A DNA stretch of 64,000 nt from Blumeriella jaapii (Eukaryota > Ascomycota > Leotiomycetes > Helotiales > Drepanopezizaceae): contig VWND01000005.1 in the NCBI GenBank assembly GCA_009599575.1, positions 310,001-374,000 of the forward strand, in the 5' to 3' direction. The position numbers and the translations under genes are program-made. Numbering within the stretch: position 1 is the stretch's first letter; each line of letters begins with the position of its first letter. This document shows, one piece after another, positions 1 to 11,813 of the stretch. Below the pieces are notes generated by a model, which saw nothing but the letters and a program-made list of their open reading frames with translations, did no database searches and was not told the DNA's origin.

Positions 1-896
1 GGGATGTTCAAATCGGTACTGGCCTCGGCTCAGCTCGGGCTGAAACCCCAAGCTACGGTCAATGAAATCCGAAGAGCATGACCGATTCACGGATTTTTAA
101 CATAATATGAAGCTATGATCAACGGGATATTTCTAGAATGCTTCTCCTGTCTACATCTCCTCCTTGGCTGTTCGCCTCTTGCAAATAGATCGGGAATCTC
201 GGAACACTAAAAAAAGGTGTGTCAGTAAGAAATCAACTAATCCCCACCCCCGCCGAGTAGTAGTGTTCTGGAAGTCTTCTATGCTTGTTCGTCCGATCAC
301 CTAAGTCCATACTCGCGCCTCGTAGGGCTGAGCTTGCACCGCCGAATTGACACCATCCGTTCTCGTCCCTCGCCATCCGTCAATTGGTGGCGTTGGCGAA
401 ACATATAATCTTACATTACCTGACGGAATTTGTAACGGACAGCATTGGGTATCTATGGTTCATAAGCTCAGTAATGTATCATCGTACTATTGAGCAGAAT
501 GCCGGAGTCGACGGTACGGCGAAGTAGCTATCGACGTTCCCCAGATCTTGCGACAACAACTCGGGATGTCCTGGGTACTTGCTGTCTGTTTTTCTGCTTC
601 AGTTCTTCGAAGGAATGAGTAAGACAGACAAAGATGACCACCGAAAAGAGCCCTCGCCATCATTTTCCGTCACCACCACCTCCATACACTGAGAAGTCCA
701 CCTTGGCCAAAGCCCAGTACCCATCCTTCCCTTCAACCAGAGCCAGTCCCTCCTCGATAACACCATCCTCATTCTTCTCCTCATCTCCTCTCTCTCTCCT
801 CTATCCGATCACTCCAGCCATCCACATCCACATCCACATCCACATCCACCCTATCCCTCTCTCCCTCCACAACCCCCATAGCGACTAACATCGACG
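1..896. other. Intergenic, no gene recognised
   Basis: No reading frame here looks like a real protein. The open frame at 634-888 (+) is Pro/Ser/His low complexity, with a CACATC hexamer repeat near 820-850 that gives an Ile-His run. It has no recognisable domain and is best regarded as chance coding. Confidence 0.4.
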
Positions 897-1275
897 ACTG
901 GCATCTCTTCCCCCAAGAGCCCGGCATCTACCACACCCACGCCTCAGACCACCTCGTCGCCTCTTCCATATCCAGACCCCACCATCTACTACATCATCAC
1001 CTGTTTCCCCCACTCCGCCAGAGTCGACAAGACGCTATACTCCAGCTCGGACCAGTAACGCTACGCGCCTCTCGCGACAGCGTACCTCAGCCACCACGAC
1101 TCCCCGCGCGTCACGCTCGGCTCCTCCGTCTACGGCGCGGCCCCGACGGACAGAATCCCGCTCGGCCATTTCTCCTCGCTGTACCTGCCTTTCCCTCCGA
1201 AGCGCCGGGAGGGCTTCGAGTGGAAGGGCGGTGCGGGTCCGGAAGGTAGGGCGCTGGGTCTTTCAGCGGGATGAA
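897..1275 (+). pseudogene. Degenerate reading frame, possible gene relic
   Basis: A plus-strand frame reads coherently, with Tyr/Pro/Trp-rich protein-like sequence (PYPDPTIYYIITCFPHSARV, later LYLPFPPKRREGFEWKGG). It is interrupted by a stop at about 1056 and has no convincing start. The style recalls small fungal proteins ending in an FEWK-type strand, but I cannot assign a family. It could be a relic or coincidence. The overlapping minus-strand frames at 1111-1510 look like composition-driven shadows. Confidence 0.2.
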
Positions 1276-1729
1276 GTTGATGCGCATGAAGACGGGCGAG
1301 GTGGGCGCTGCGTTTGCGATGGCTACGCTTGCGCGATAGGAAGATAGGAAGATGGGCTTCTTGGTGGGGCGGGCGAAGACGGGAGACAGAGGACCTCGGG
1401 AGGGAGTGGAGTTGATGGCTGTTGTCACTTTGATGGCGATCGGGAGGTGCAGAAGCTAGGGAAACATTTGGCGGGATGGATATCTCTGTTAGCAAACGAT
1501 CTGGACTCAAGGGCGTCGCACTGCTCGGAGAAACGCGTCAATCTGTGGATGGCGATCAAGACAGGTTAGCTACCTACTTGGAGAGTCTTGCTGCAGAGTG
1601 TTTGACTGACGATAACTTGCTACCACGCTTTTTTTTCTTGCACGAAGCGCTAGTATCGATTGCGATACGCTTTAGAAGCTGTTTTCTCCATCTGTCACAA
1701 GCCTTCGGCCCATCGAAACATCAAGCCGT

Positions 1730-2662
1730 TCAAGCGCCAGCGTGCAAAATGTATCCACCATCGACAGCCACAGTCTGGCCATTCAAGTACTGGTTCGTAG
1801 CGACGAACAACACTGCTCCCGCCATGTCCTCATCCTTCCCGGGACGATGAGCAGGAACCTTCTCGTACTTCTCCTTCTCGATGTGACTCTTCTGGTCCGA
1901 ACCGCTCTCGCCCGCGGTCATCTCGCTGGGGAAGACACCCGGCGCAATGCTGTTGACTCTGATCTTCAGTCCGTCTGCGCAATTTCCGACGCGAGCATCT
2001 TGGTGAGATGGATGGCCGCGGCCTTGGACGAGTTGTAGCCGAAGTGGTGTTGCGAGGATTGGACGATGCCGGAGATGGAGGAGATGTTGATGACGGTGCT
2101 GGAGTAGCCGTGGCGAGACTCGGTCGACTTTTGCAGAAGAGGGAGGAAAGCGACGGTCATGAAGAAGAGTTGGGGGACGTTGGTGCGGTAGGTGTTGACC
2201 CAATCGTCGAAAGTCGAGCCCTCGGCATCGAACAGGTTCTTCTTCATCTCCTCTGCCGTCTTGGCCTCCGTCTGTTGTGTGTTGCCGGCAATTCCAGCAT
2301 TGTTGATCAAGATGTCCAGACCCTTCTCCCGAGATTCGATTTCCTTGACCAGCTTGGCGATGTCGCTCTTGGATGTCACGTCCGCGGTGATGGGGATGAT
2401 CTCTCCATCAATGTTTTGGCCGTGGTTCTTGACGACGCTCTCGAGCTTCTCTGCGGTTCGGCCGACGATGTAGACCTTGGCTCCATTGACGGCAAGTGCT
2501 TGAGTAGCCATGAGGCCGATTCCACTACCTCCTCCAGTGATCAGGGCGACCTAGAAGAGTCAGCATTGGCCCGGCGTCTGTAATGTCTAAGCAAGGTATG
2601 CATACCTTGCCCTTCACGTTGAAGACCTCGCTGAGGAGGAAGTTATTGTTTGATTGGGACAT
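1730..2662 (-). CDS. Short-chain dehydrogenase/reductase (SDR), frameshifted
   Basis: This encodes a classical NAD(P)-dependent SDR oxidoreductase of about 290 residues; the substrate is unknown. Exon 1 is 2662-2606, starting MSQSNNNF. A 55-bp intron at 2605-2551 has donor GTATGC, branch GCTGAC and acceptor CTAG. Exon 2 runs from 2550. The cofactor motif TGGGSGIG follows the splice, then NNAG, a Ser stretch (INISSISG), the catalytic YNSSK and the RVNSIAPG segment, ending AVDGGYILHAGA. Near 1970-1980 the frame jumps: ASEIAQT is in one frame, GLKIRVNSIAPG in the next. No GT-AG intron fits, so one base appears to be missing. This is either a young pseudogene or an assembly error. An upstream in-frame Met (about 2926) would add a Ser-rich leader; I prefer 2662 because SDRs of this type start just before the Rossmann fold. 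Confidence 0.75.
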
Positions 2663-3309
2663 CTTATTTGGCGTCGTAGAGAATTGGCTGTGGGTTTGTG
2701 TGAAGCGTGAAATTCTTGTTGTTGATGAAGAACAAATCGAAGGACGGTGGGGTTGATATAGAGGAAGCGTTAGCGGGGCAAACAAACGAGAAGTGCGTGA
2801 CGTCAGTCCACTTCTCAGCAACGAATTGTGATTGAGAGCTTTCGACATCTCGAAAAACAAATGATTGAGCAGGAAAGGAGCCGCTGGAAGTTCGAGATTT
2901 GCAAGTGATGCTGTTCGATACATCATTCAAGAGCCGGCCGAGAAGTGAGTGCTTTGACACGAAGCGTTGTTCAATGGCAGGCTATCGACAAATTGAGTCG
3001 TCCTTCATAGCCCTTCTTGCACTTGCTCACTGTTGGCAGAGTTCAGGTAACACCAATGACGACGAACGAGATGTTGATTTATTGATCAACGTCACCATTG
3101 TCGCTTAATTTCTGCCCCTGGATTCTTGGCAAAACACGGGACCTGATCAAGGTGAATGAAGCTCAGCATGAGGTAAGCGAAGAAGCAAGCGTGTAAAAAA
3201 TTCCCGGGCTGGTTATCAGAATTTTGCACAGCATGTTGCTATGTACTGTACTGTAAGAAAAGCTAAGCATCTTGCGAAGCCTGCACAATCTTACGTTCTC
3301 AGCCGAAGT

Positions 3310-3369
3310 GTGTACGAACAGGTGATGAAAGATATTAGCCAAATCGTGTACGAATAGGTGATGAAAGAT
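3310..3369. repeat. Direct repeat, 24 bp x2
   Basis: Two 24-bp copies beginning GTGTACGAA and ending GGTGATGAAAGAT lie at 3310-3333 and 3346-3369, with one mismatch. The period is 36 bp. Confidence 0.8.
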
Positions 3370-3934
3370 TTGTTTTCAATTCGGCTCAGTCAACCGAGTG
3401 TGTCAGGCTAAAATTTGCAGTCCTACAGTACCGTACCGTACCTTACCCCATACTTACGGTCTTTCTGAGCTCTTTCCTTTCTCGGGGCGAGTGTATACAT
3501 CTCAGATGTAAACAATATACCCGTCACGCCAGGTTCTTTCCCAGTAAGCAGTCTTGAAAATTGCTTCTTTAGCTCATAGAATCTGGAATACCGGAAGGGG
3601 AAGCCACTTACGCCAAAGAAAAACCGATATCCCACAGAACCACAGCCTTTCATAGACAATGTGTAAAGCTTAGAGATTTATCAGCTGAGTACGAACATTT
3701 TACGCATCGCATTGTTGAGGCGCTTTTAGTACATATGGAACAAAATACTGCCGCCAGGACATAGTGAAGTATCTGGCTTGTTGGAAGACGGAAAATGGGC
3801 TATTTATACGGCTGTGGCACAAGGCCAAGATATCCTATAGATACGCTACCTTGTGGCGTACAAGCGAGAATTATCCAGTGCTTACTGTACTTAGTGATCC
3901 TTATCCTTAGACTAGCTTCATTCTCTAGACACAG

Positions 3935-3975
3935 CAGTACTGTACATGCACTTCAGTACTGTACATGCACTTCAG
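3935..3975. repeat. Tandem 19-bp duplication containing GTAC palindrome
   Basis: CAGTACTGTACATGCACTT occurs twice in a row (3935-3953, 3954-3972). Each copy carries the CAGTACTGTAC motif seen throughout the window. Confidence 0.85.
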
Positions 3976-4769
3976 CTGTTACGAATGCATTCAGGCTATA
4001 CGTACGTTGCATCGTATGTTTTTATCCCAAGCACCTGCGCAACCAACATGGTTGATGTGAGACAAAGTACTATGAGTACGGAGGTATCTGTTATCTGATT
4101 TGTTTCTAGCGTTAAGAAAGTTCAAGCGCTTGCTTAGAGACGAACAACGCACAAGCAGCCTGGAGGATGATGACTAGATCCCGTTCAAGACTTTTTGGCG
4201 GCACGCTCTCAGCATCGGCTTTCTCGCTAAATACCTATTGCTCCAACTTGAGTCCTGGATTGCCCTTATTCAGAAGTAGTTTTTTCTTCCCGCGATGCGT
4301 CTGTTCAGAGTTTGCCAGGTCTTGAGAGATAAATACCATATTTCATTTGCCGCGAAGTCGCGCTTTTTTGACTGTGAAAAGAACAACCAGCCAAGCATGT
4401 AGCCAGAGGAAGGACAAGCAGGATCACCAACAAGTATTGAATTATGTACTTTGACATGGAGTCTGGTGATACGGGATGCCGGGGCTTCTTCGTGAATTTT
4501 TGCAATGTTGATTCGTCCCTCAACGGACTTTGGGTTGCGGAGGTGACGGTTTGAAATGTGGATGTTGGTATTTGATTGTTGGCGGCTCTGTCCCCGCTGA
4601 ACCCGAAGGTTCTGTGCAGTACTGTATGTATCTCTGCCAAAGGAGAGCTGTTGAAATTAACAGTGGATTGCGTTTGAAAGACCCCCTGCCCCCCAGGCTG
4701 CCAAGATATACATACACACTGCGTACTGAATCGCCACGTGTTTCACCTTGCTGCTTTTGAACGCGCTTC

Positions 4770-5096
4770 TTGTTAAAACAACATACTTTTGAGGTTATCC
4801 AGAATGCCTCGCACCATATTTTTTCGATTAATGAACTGGCCTTTGTATTCTCCTCATTTGAGTCTGATCGAGAACCTTTTGGCAATAATGAAAGCAGGCA
4901 TGTATGTATCAACGACTTCAGACGCGTTGATTCGAAAAGCACAAAAAGCGTGGCATAATTTTGATAATGGGATTTGGTGTCAATTAGCTTTTAAAAGCGG
5001 CCGGATGAACAACACCAAATCGAGTAAGTACACCTTGGCAGCCAAAAGGGTGTGCAGACACTTTTGCCCCCACTTGAATTCCCCCCCCCCCCCCCT
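4770..5096 (+). mobile_element. Tc1/mariner (DDE) transposase 3' remnant
   Basis: Two overlapping frames reconstruct the C-terminal catalytic part of a Tc1/mariner transposase. In one frame, VIQNASHH resembles the conserved DNAxxH block with the catalytic Asp lost. After a frame change at about 4830, NWPLYSPHLSLIENLLAIMK matches the family signature W-P-x-x-S-P-x-L-x-x-I-E-N-x-W with the third acidic residue (Glu) kept. At 5048-5080 a GTGTGCAGACACTTTTGCCC sequence resembles a Tc1-type terminal repeat, followed by a C-run. I found no matching inverted copy to the left, so only the 3' end survives. Confidence 0.65.
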
Positions 5097-6307
5097 TTAA
5101 GTAAAGGTACAATGGCTGTGATGACCAAAATCGCGGGGATGCGAATCTAAAATCACGAGGTGAGAAACGTGCTCGTTCTTAGAGAATTCTACTATGCGCT
5201 GATTGGACAGATTGGAGGCCTCCTTGCCTGTGTAGGGGATTTACCTTTATTTAGGGGGGGTGGCACTTTACTACTGTATGTACACTTTACTGTACGCACA
5301 GTACTGTACTACCCGAAATCAAGACCATGCAATCTGTCGGATAAATTTCGCCACTGAACGATCGATAGATCACCGATTGCTTTCTCTGATCCAATTCTAG
5401 GTTCAGAAGCAGTCGTACATAGTAGAATCCGAATACCCGAACATCACGGTGAGAGGGTTATCAATCGCAAGTGGCAGACCAGCCCTTGGCTCACCGCTGC
5501 CGAGGCTTTTTGAAAATTTAGGTACCAGGTCATGAATCTTTTCCTTTCCGGCTCCAGGATCTGACTAGATGCTTAAGCGAGTCATGTTTGGGCTTCACAC
5601 GATAGGGTCCGGCCGGCTTTGACAGTTCGGCTCGTTGTCGCCGCAATGAGATGTTACACAATCGAACCCTACTCCGTACGGCAGAATCTGGGTCACATCG
5701 TCGATTACCTTTGCGGATTCGATTAATTCACTTGAACTCTTCGAATTCGCACTCAAAAACCAAAAGAGACTTAACTTAAGTATGTGAGTAGATTTAAGGA
5801 TTTGAAACCCAGTCAGATAAGCGTAACCCAAGCTTATTTGGACAAGATCAGCGCTTACAACGATCATTATTCGACCCTGTCGTGAGGCTCGCGAAAAAAG
5901 CAATCTTAAGAGTCTCCATCAAGGTTCTGGCGTGCTTTACAAAGTAGGCTGGCTGTATTGGCTGAATCTTGCGCAAAATCACCTGCAGATTTGTCCTGGT
6001 TGACTACTACAGTACCATACTTTAGCTAGTTTCTCCCAAGCCCTGACAGAACGTGGCATTAACTTTGAAAACGGTAAATGTACTCCCACTGCAACGACCC
6101 TCGGCATGCAGCAATACGTAGTGAAATGGGTTGCCAAAAGTGTCCTGAATGAGGCAACCAATCTCTTCAGAGTACTCCGTACGTACTGTGTACATTATGT
6201 ATGCTTACCCGGTTAGCACCGTTCATACTTTCCTGGCAGCGGTAGTATTGCCGAGCTATCACTCACAAATTGCTGCAGAACACCAGGCTTCGGACGAACT
6301 CTCCGTA

Positions 6308-6368
6308 GCTACTGTACGTACGTACAGTACTGTACCTTACGATCTACAGTACTGTACAATACAGTATG
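6308..6368. repeat. GTAC-motif run
   Basis: ACTGTACGTACGTACAGTAC is followed by TACAGTACTGTACAATACAG within 60 bp; largely self-complementary. Confidence 0.8.
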
Positions 6369-7024
6369 CAGGGGAAGTACGTGACGGTCGTCAGCAACGT
6401 GGCAACAGGGCAGTAACACCCCACCAAACCCCCTTGTGTTGCCGGGTGTGGGGGTGGTGATCAACCAACGATTATCCTCTTTCAAGCTCTCTCTCCACAG
6501 AAACGAAGATTTGACTCTACTGTACGGAGTACGAAATAGGATCACAGATAGAAGTATGGATGAGGTCTGCATCTGATATCTTTTGTAATGCCTACTTCAC
6601 TTGCTGAATGCCTCAACTCTGCTGGTCCATCTACCTAACAATCATGCGTGTGCCCAGGAATCCCGTCTTCAATTGTACAAAACTTGGCTGCACTTTTATG
6701 GCGATCTACACACGCGGGGATAGGATTCCTTGCTGCAACAGCAGCGTTCGACCCTACTATGTACATTCACCGAGTATCACGAGTTCAATACATGACTAGT
6801 GAAGTACTCGTATGCAAGGTTAAGTTCATTACTGGGAATAAAGGCGTCGGCAAGTCTTGGACCCGACTTCGGATATTACGAAGTCAAGTGCGGTGACAGG
6901 GCTCTCGTACAGTAGACCAGGATGATCACAATCCTGAGCTTTGATATAAGACCAGAAGATGATGATGAACTTTTCAGTCCATGCTTTCTCTTGTAATCAA
7001 TTGTAATATCTGCACATAGCAACT

Positions 7025-9061
7025 ATGAAGTCCTCTTTTACTGTCGTTTACGTTGTATTCTTCACCGCCGTCTCGGCCTTTTTGGACAAGCTCCTTTTTG
7101 ACACGTTCCTTCCGAACCCGACAGTTGAACTAGATTAGTGAGTGAAGCACCTCTCCATACCGTTTTTGCGAGCCCGATCTTGACCCTGAAATCTTTGCTA
7201 AATTTGCACCAAGTGGCACCTTTAAAGGCGTTGGTGATCCCTTGCTTGGGGTCAACAGCTTCCTAGGAATGCCATTTGCCACGGCAGGACGATTGGAAAA
7301 TCCCAAGCTCCATACCGAGAAGATACCGGGTGTTTTCGACGCGACAAGATATGGCCCAGCATGCCCACAGCAACAGCTGATTGCTTCACCTCTTTACCAA
7401 GAGAATAAAGATCTTGGACGACTGTTAGGGTTCATCGAAAGCATTGCACTCCCGAAAATTCTTCAACAGTCTGAAGACTGCTTGAACATCAACGTGCAGG
7501 TTCCCAGAGGCGTTACCAATACCTCGAATCTGCCTGTTCTCATGTGGATTCAGTAAGTCGCCGCCTGGTTCATATAACTTTTCACTCCGTCTTTCTGGTT
7601 TGGCCACTCTTGCTGATAGGTGAAACAGCGGTGGTGGTTATGAACTGGGTTCTTCAGCAGCTCTTGGCTCAGAGACCACCGCTCTTCCAGGTCTCATCTA
7701 CCAAGGAGCGAACATAGTCGCCAGGAGTGTGGAAATGGACCAGCCGGTGATCTTCGTCTCGGCCAACTACCGACTTAACTTCTTCGGAACTCTCGCGTCC
7801 CAAGAGATAACTGATGCGGGGGTATCAAACTTGTTTTTGAAAGACCAAGATGTTGCATTTGAGTGGGTTCAGAAATACATTTCGGAGTTTGGCGGTGACC
7901 CCGACAAGGTGACTGTGTTTGGGGAATCAGCTGGCGGGATGTCAATTTCTACCCACATGGTCATGAACAACGGCAACGTCGATGGAAAGTTCAATGCCGC
8001 TTGGATATTCAGCGGACCGGTCAGTCTCTTCCTCCCTGGCTCGCTTATTGTTTCTAACGTGTCGTTCTGCTGAACAGGCCCCCCGGATGCATGATTATCG
8101 TCACGCTCAGCACATCTTTGATGGTCTGATGGAGGATATTGGCTGTGGATATGCTGCAGACAAGCTCGCATGCGCACGAACCGCCAACTACGAGACCATC
8201 TTCTCGGCCGTACAAGGGCAGACTAACTTCTTGTCAAACACGGCAACCCTCGTACCATGGTAAACGATTCAGCACCTCGTTTATACACTAGCTAATGCTA
8301 AATACAGGTACCCGCGTCCTGACGGAACTTACCTCGTCGATGATCCTGGTGCGCTTGCTGCCGCTGGCAAGGTTGCGAATATTCCCTACGTTGCTGGGAA
8401 CATGGTCGATGAGGGTACTCTCTTCTCTCTCGTCGCCCAGCTCTTGATCACAAGTACGGAAGACATCGTGGACTACTTCCAGGACGTTTACTTCCCTCAA
8501 GCTCCAAGAGAGAAGATCCAGCAACTCGTGGACTTCTACCCCGACGACCCCGCTGCCGGCTCCCCGTTCGGAACAGGTCCCCTCAACCAACTCGGTCCCC
8601 AATACAAGAGACTCGCAGCCATCATCGGTGATTATACCTTCGTCTCAGGCAGACGCGCCGTCTTGGACGCCACGGCACACAAGCAAAAGACGTGGTGTTA
8701 TCAAATCGCCCTCGGTCTCCCGATCCTCGGTCAAATACCATTGCTCAATGACTTGCATCTGTCCGACATCCCTATTCTCGGATCGTTCCACATCGCCGAC
8801 GTCGTGCTGCATGCTTTCGGTACTATTCCAGCGCTCATCAGCAGAAACTCGCGCAACATCATGAGCACTCTGATTGCCTTCGCCAACTCTCATGACCCTA
8901 ATACCCACGGTCTGGACGATTTGGTTCATTGGCCCAACTTTGACCCTGCCGTTAGGGACCAGTTTCAGTTCGCGGAGAGTGGAACTAAAATCATCAAGGA
9001 TGATTACCGCTCTGAAGCAATGGATTTCATTCACAAAAATGGCGACATTTTCAAAGCTTGA
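7025..9061 (+). CDS. Secreted type-B carboxylesterase/lipase
   Basis: This is an alpha/beta-hydrolase of the carboxylesterase type-B family, predicted to be 592 residues and secreted. I infer five exons: 7025-7137, 7214-7552, 7629-8019, 8078-8259 and 8308-9061, joined by introns of 48-76 bp with GTGAGT, GTAAGT, GTCAGT and GTAAAC donors. All joins keep frame. The start gives a signal peptide (MKSSFTVVYVVFFTAVSA). The domain opens GTFKGVGDPLLGVNSFLGMP, with HGGGYELGS as the oxyanion-hole loop. The nucleophile elbow FGESAGG puts the catalytic Ser at about residue 251. A downstream Glu (about 377, VDEGT) and His (about 537, ANSHDPN) fit the usual Ser-Glu-His triad. The substrate cannot be told from sequence. 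It stands alone, without metabolic neighbours. Confidence 0.88.
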
Positions 9062-10979
9062 TCGGGCAGACGCGAGGCTATTTGTAAAACAAGAGCACGC
9101 GCGACGAATGAAAAGCTGTACATCTTCGGTCTTGTAACCAATCGTATCTAACGTAATTCAATTCTCCCATACATGACACAGGTTTAAGTCAATGCATCAT
9201 TTATGATAATATCTAGGCGGGCTGAGCTCACACTTGTTGTAACTTGGTCGGGTAAGCGAACCTCAATCAATCAAGAACGTTGATAGACCCGAGACATCTA
9301 GCGCCATGTCACTTTGAACTTCACGATCGGGAAATCCGATGGTCATCCAGGAATGTGCCGCACCAGAATTTCGATACGAGCGCTCCTCGACATACCGACC
9401 ACGCGAGCCTCAATCAGGCGCCCTCTCTCGCCTTAGTGTTCCTCTTGCCACCCTCTTTGTCCTCGACTCCCCGAAAAGGAAGATAAATGAAGAGCAAATT
9501 GATAACACGAACTCCCACCGAAATGGAAGAAGAACCTCTTGGAGTTTTCGTGTTTATCCGACCCTATCTTTCCCATCTCCCTTTTTGAGTTTCACCTCAT
9601 GGTCTCGGTCCAAACACGACTCAGATTTCCGACCACAGTTTCGGAGGCAGAGCGCTCTCTTTGTCGACAACTAAGGGTTTCTTTTTCATGAGGTTCGAGC
9701 AGGTGAAAAAGGTTTTCGGAGCTGACGACTCAGGATTTTAGCGGAAGAGTGTGCAACTGAGTTAACTGAGTAAGACTTATAATATGGTGCATCAAGCTGT
9801 TCATTTTCCTAAGAACATTTCTGCGTACATGTATTCTTTTGTTTTCGACATGAATGACTCTTCCGATAATGGCCCCCACAAATCGCGGTACTGGTCTATC
9901 CTTAGGGTACAGGGCACAACGCCGTTCGTGCGGGTGCTCAAACAGGTAGAGCAGCTCGTAACCGAAGTCTTCATCCTCCACCGCATCATCGTTGACATCC
10001 TCAACCACATTCTCCGGTTCGGCCACACTAGCCCCCGCCTCTTCTCACGTCCCCGAACAAACCGGAGCCAGCCTGACCCTTGATTGAGCGTTTGAAGGGG
10101 CAAAGGCTGGATGGACCATTAGCAGCTCCGTGTGATTCAAGAGAGCAGAGGCTCGGCTAAGGCTTACGTCGTCCCGGAGGCGCGCAGCTGGAGCCAAGGG
10201 CTTGAACACTTTGAAGGCATGGGTTTTGGGGTCAAGATCTGAGCAGATCTTGAAAATGGCCGTCATGGCTTCTGGCCTCTTTCTCGAACGCGGTTGGCAA
10301 GGATACCCGCCAGCTCCATTGGAGCCTTGTTTCCCTTCTCCTTGCACACTGCTGCCATGCTAGCGACCCCTAACTCCCCTCACATGCTCTTATTTGCGTG
10401 TCTTCGAATCGGATAGTCACCTTACTGAATATGCCCGATTTTAACACCTATATTCTACACGCCGGTGTGCTTTTGCGAAACGGGCATTGTGCTATCTCGG
10501 GTCTGGAATTAGAGAAGGGCAAAATACTTGGTCAGTAAACACATGGAAATCAAAAGTCGCATCGCAAGCATTTCCAACTTCCTGATTTCTACTTGAGTGA
10601 GCTTCTATTTAATACAAGAATCGCGTTCCAACAGCCATGTCAAATCGCAAAATAGTTTAGGAAGCCTTGTGAGAAGCACTCTCGCTCAAAGTCAACATCA
10701 GCTCGTTCACGAAGCGAGGTGGCGACCCCTGAGCGCCGAGCCAAAGGGCTGCCTGAAGCGGCCCACGTGACCGATTCTGCCTGATTTTCTCCGCTATTTC
10801 GGGCATAACTCGTCTCTGCTGCCTCGTGACTTCGTGGCACGTTCGTGTTTCTATTCGCGAATGGTATGGGTATATATAGCGCGTTTGCGCTGCTGAGCTG
10901 TTGAAGTCCAGGCCGAACTCTGTGTACGGGCGGCATTCCACTATTCACAGAACGTGGTCCAACACCAGCATTCCACATC
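9062..10979. other. Intergenic, with a weak possible coding remnant
   Basis: No gene can be closed. Minus-strand stretches at 10347-10045 (DLDPKTHAFKVFKPLAPAAR) and 10026-9730 (acidic start, then GYELLYLFEHPHERRCAL) look more protein-like than background. They could be exons of one small gene with a GTAAGC donor near 10168. I could not find an acceptor that keeps frame, so I do not call a CDS. The rest holds nothing recognisable. Confidence 0.3.
10871..10878 (+). promoter_or_regulatory. TATA box upstream of F-box-like gene
   Basis: TATATATA lies 102 bp before the ATG at 10980 and is a plausible core promoter element. The placement is inferred. Confidence 0.4.
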
Positions 10980-11813
10980 ATGTCATTTCCACTGTTTACT
11001 TCTTTCCCAGTTGAGGTCCAGGGCCTGGTGATGGAGCAGTGTCTGCCGAATGATCGAGTGTGTCTGAGTCTGACCTGGTACACTCGCTTGCTTCCTTCTT
11101 CTTGTCGAACTGCCAGAATAACAATGCTTAGCAAATCCCTTTACAGTCTATCCATTTGCCACAAGCCAATAGACCTCGAAGCCACAGATTTGGGGCCCAG
11201 AGATCTGTGCTGCTTGTCTAAGTGCTTGGACATGGGACCTCGCTGGCTCCACCGCCAGAAATGCCACAAACGATCCTACGCCGCAATGTGTGAACGGAAC
11301 GAGTCCGTGGGTCGCAAACGGCCGGAGATGAAAAGCCGGTGTCGGACCCGATGGGCGGCTGATCATTGCGAGTGCTATACGCGCAGAATGAGGCTGCATC
11401 TGAGATTGAAAGACTGGATGCCAAAGGGCATTAATTACTGTGGAGCGTGCGGAAAGTTCACGACAAGGAAGAGAGGTCATCAGGGTAGATGTACGCAGCT
11501 ACCCAGCTCCGAACCGACCTTCTCGGGATTAGAGCAGTTGTTTGCTGACGAGGTAATCGTAGGTTACCATGGGAAACGCAAAGAGCGGACCTCGAAGCCT
11601 AAATTCTGGACGCATACTTCGAGAGGAGGAGCGTTCGGTAGGAAGATCTGGAAAAAGTGGTTTAACAACAGGGCCATGAATAGACTCGAGCGGAGACTTG
11701 CAAGCCAGAGGGCAGAGAATGAGAGAAGTGGGAGCCAAAGGTATGGATTGAGGAAATTAGAAGGTGTTGTCGTTGATACAAAGAAAGCAAGGGATTCCAA
11801 GTCTATGGATTAG
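10980..11813 (+). CDS. F-box-like protein with C-terminal basic tail
   Basis: Single-exon frame of 277 residues. The N-terminus (FPVEVQGLVMEQCLPNDRVC then LSLTWYTRL) has the hydrophobic spacing of a fungal F-box: a Pro-x-Glu start, then a Leu-rich helix about 20 residues later. Many fungal F-box-like proteins carry a Cys pair after the F-box. Here YCGACGKF and earlier Cys/His residues (CECYTRR, GRCTQ) could form a small zinc ribbon around residues 135-180. The last 90 residues are Arg/Lys-rich and likely disordered. If the F-box is real, the protein would link substrates to an SCF ubiquitin ligase. No substrate-binding repeat is visible. It may be lineage-specific. Confidence 0.55.
   Translation: MSFPLFTSFPVEVQGLVMEQCLPNDRVCLSLTWYTRLLPSSCRTARITMLSKSLYSLSICHKPIDLEATDLGPRDLCCLSKCLDMGPRWLHRQKCHKRSYAAMCERNESVGRKRPEMKSRCRTRWAADHCECYTRRMRLHLRLKDWMPKGINYCGACGKFTTRKRGHQGRCTQLPSSEPTFSGLEQLFADEVIVGYHGKRKERTSKPKFWTHTSRGGAFGRKIWKKWFNNRAMNRLERRLASQRAENERSGSQRYGLRKLEGVVVDTKKARDSKSMD

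Larger units (their letters stand above)
2663..7024. other. Long intergenic region
   Basis: No intact gene is seen in these 4.4 kb. The stretch holds several GTAC/TACTGTAC palindromic motifs (near 3240, 3430, 3940, 5275, 6315-6365), two short direct repeats and a Tc1/mariner transposase remnant, listed separately. The remaining open frames are short, lack known motifs and overlap on both strands. Confidence 0.5.
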
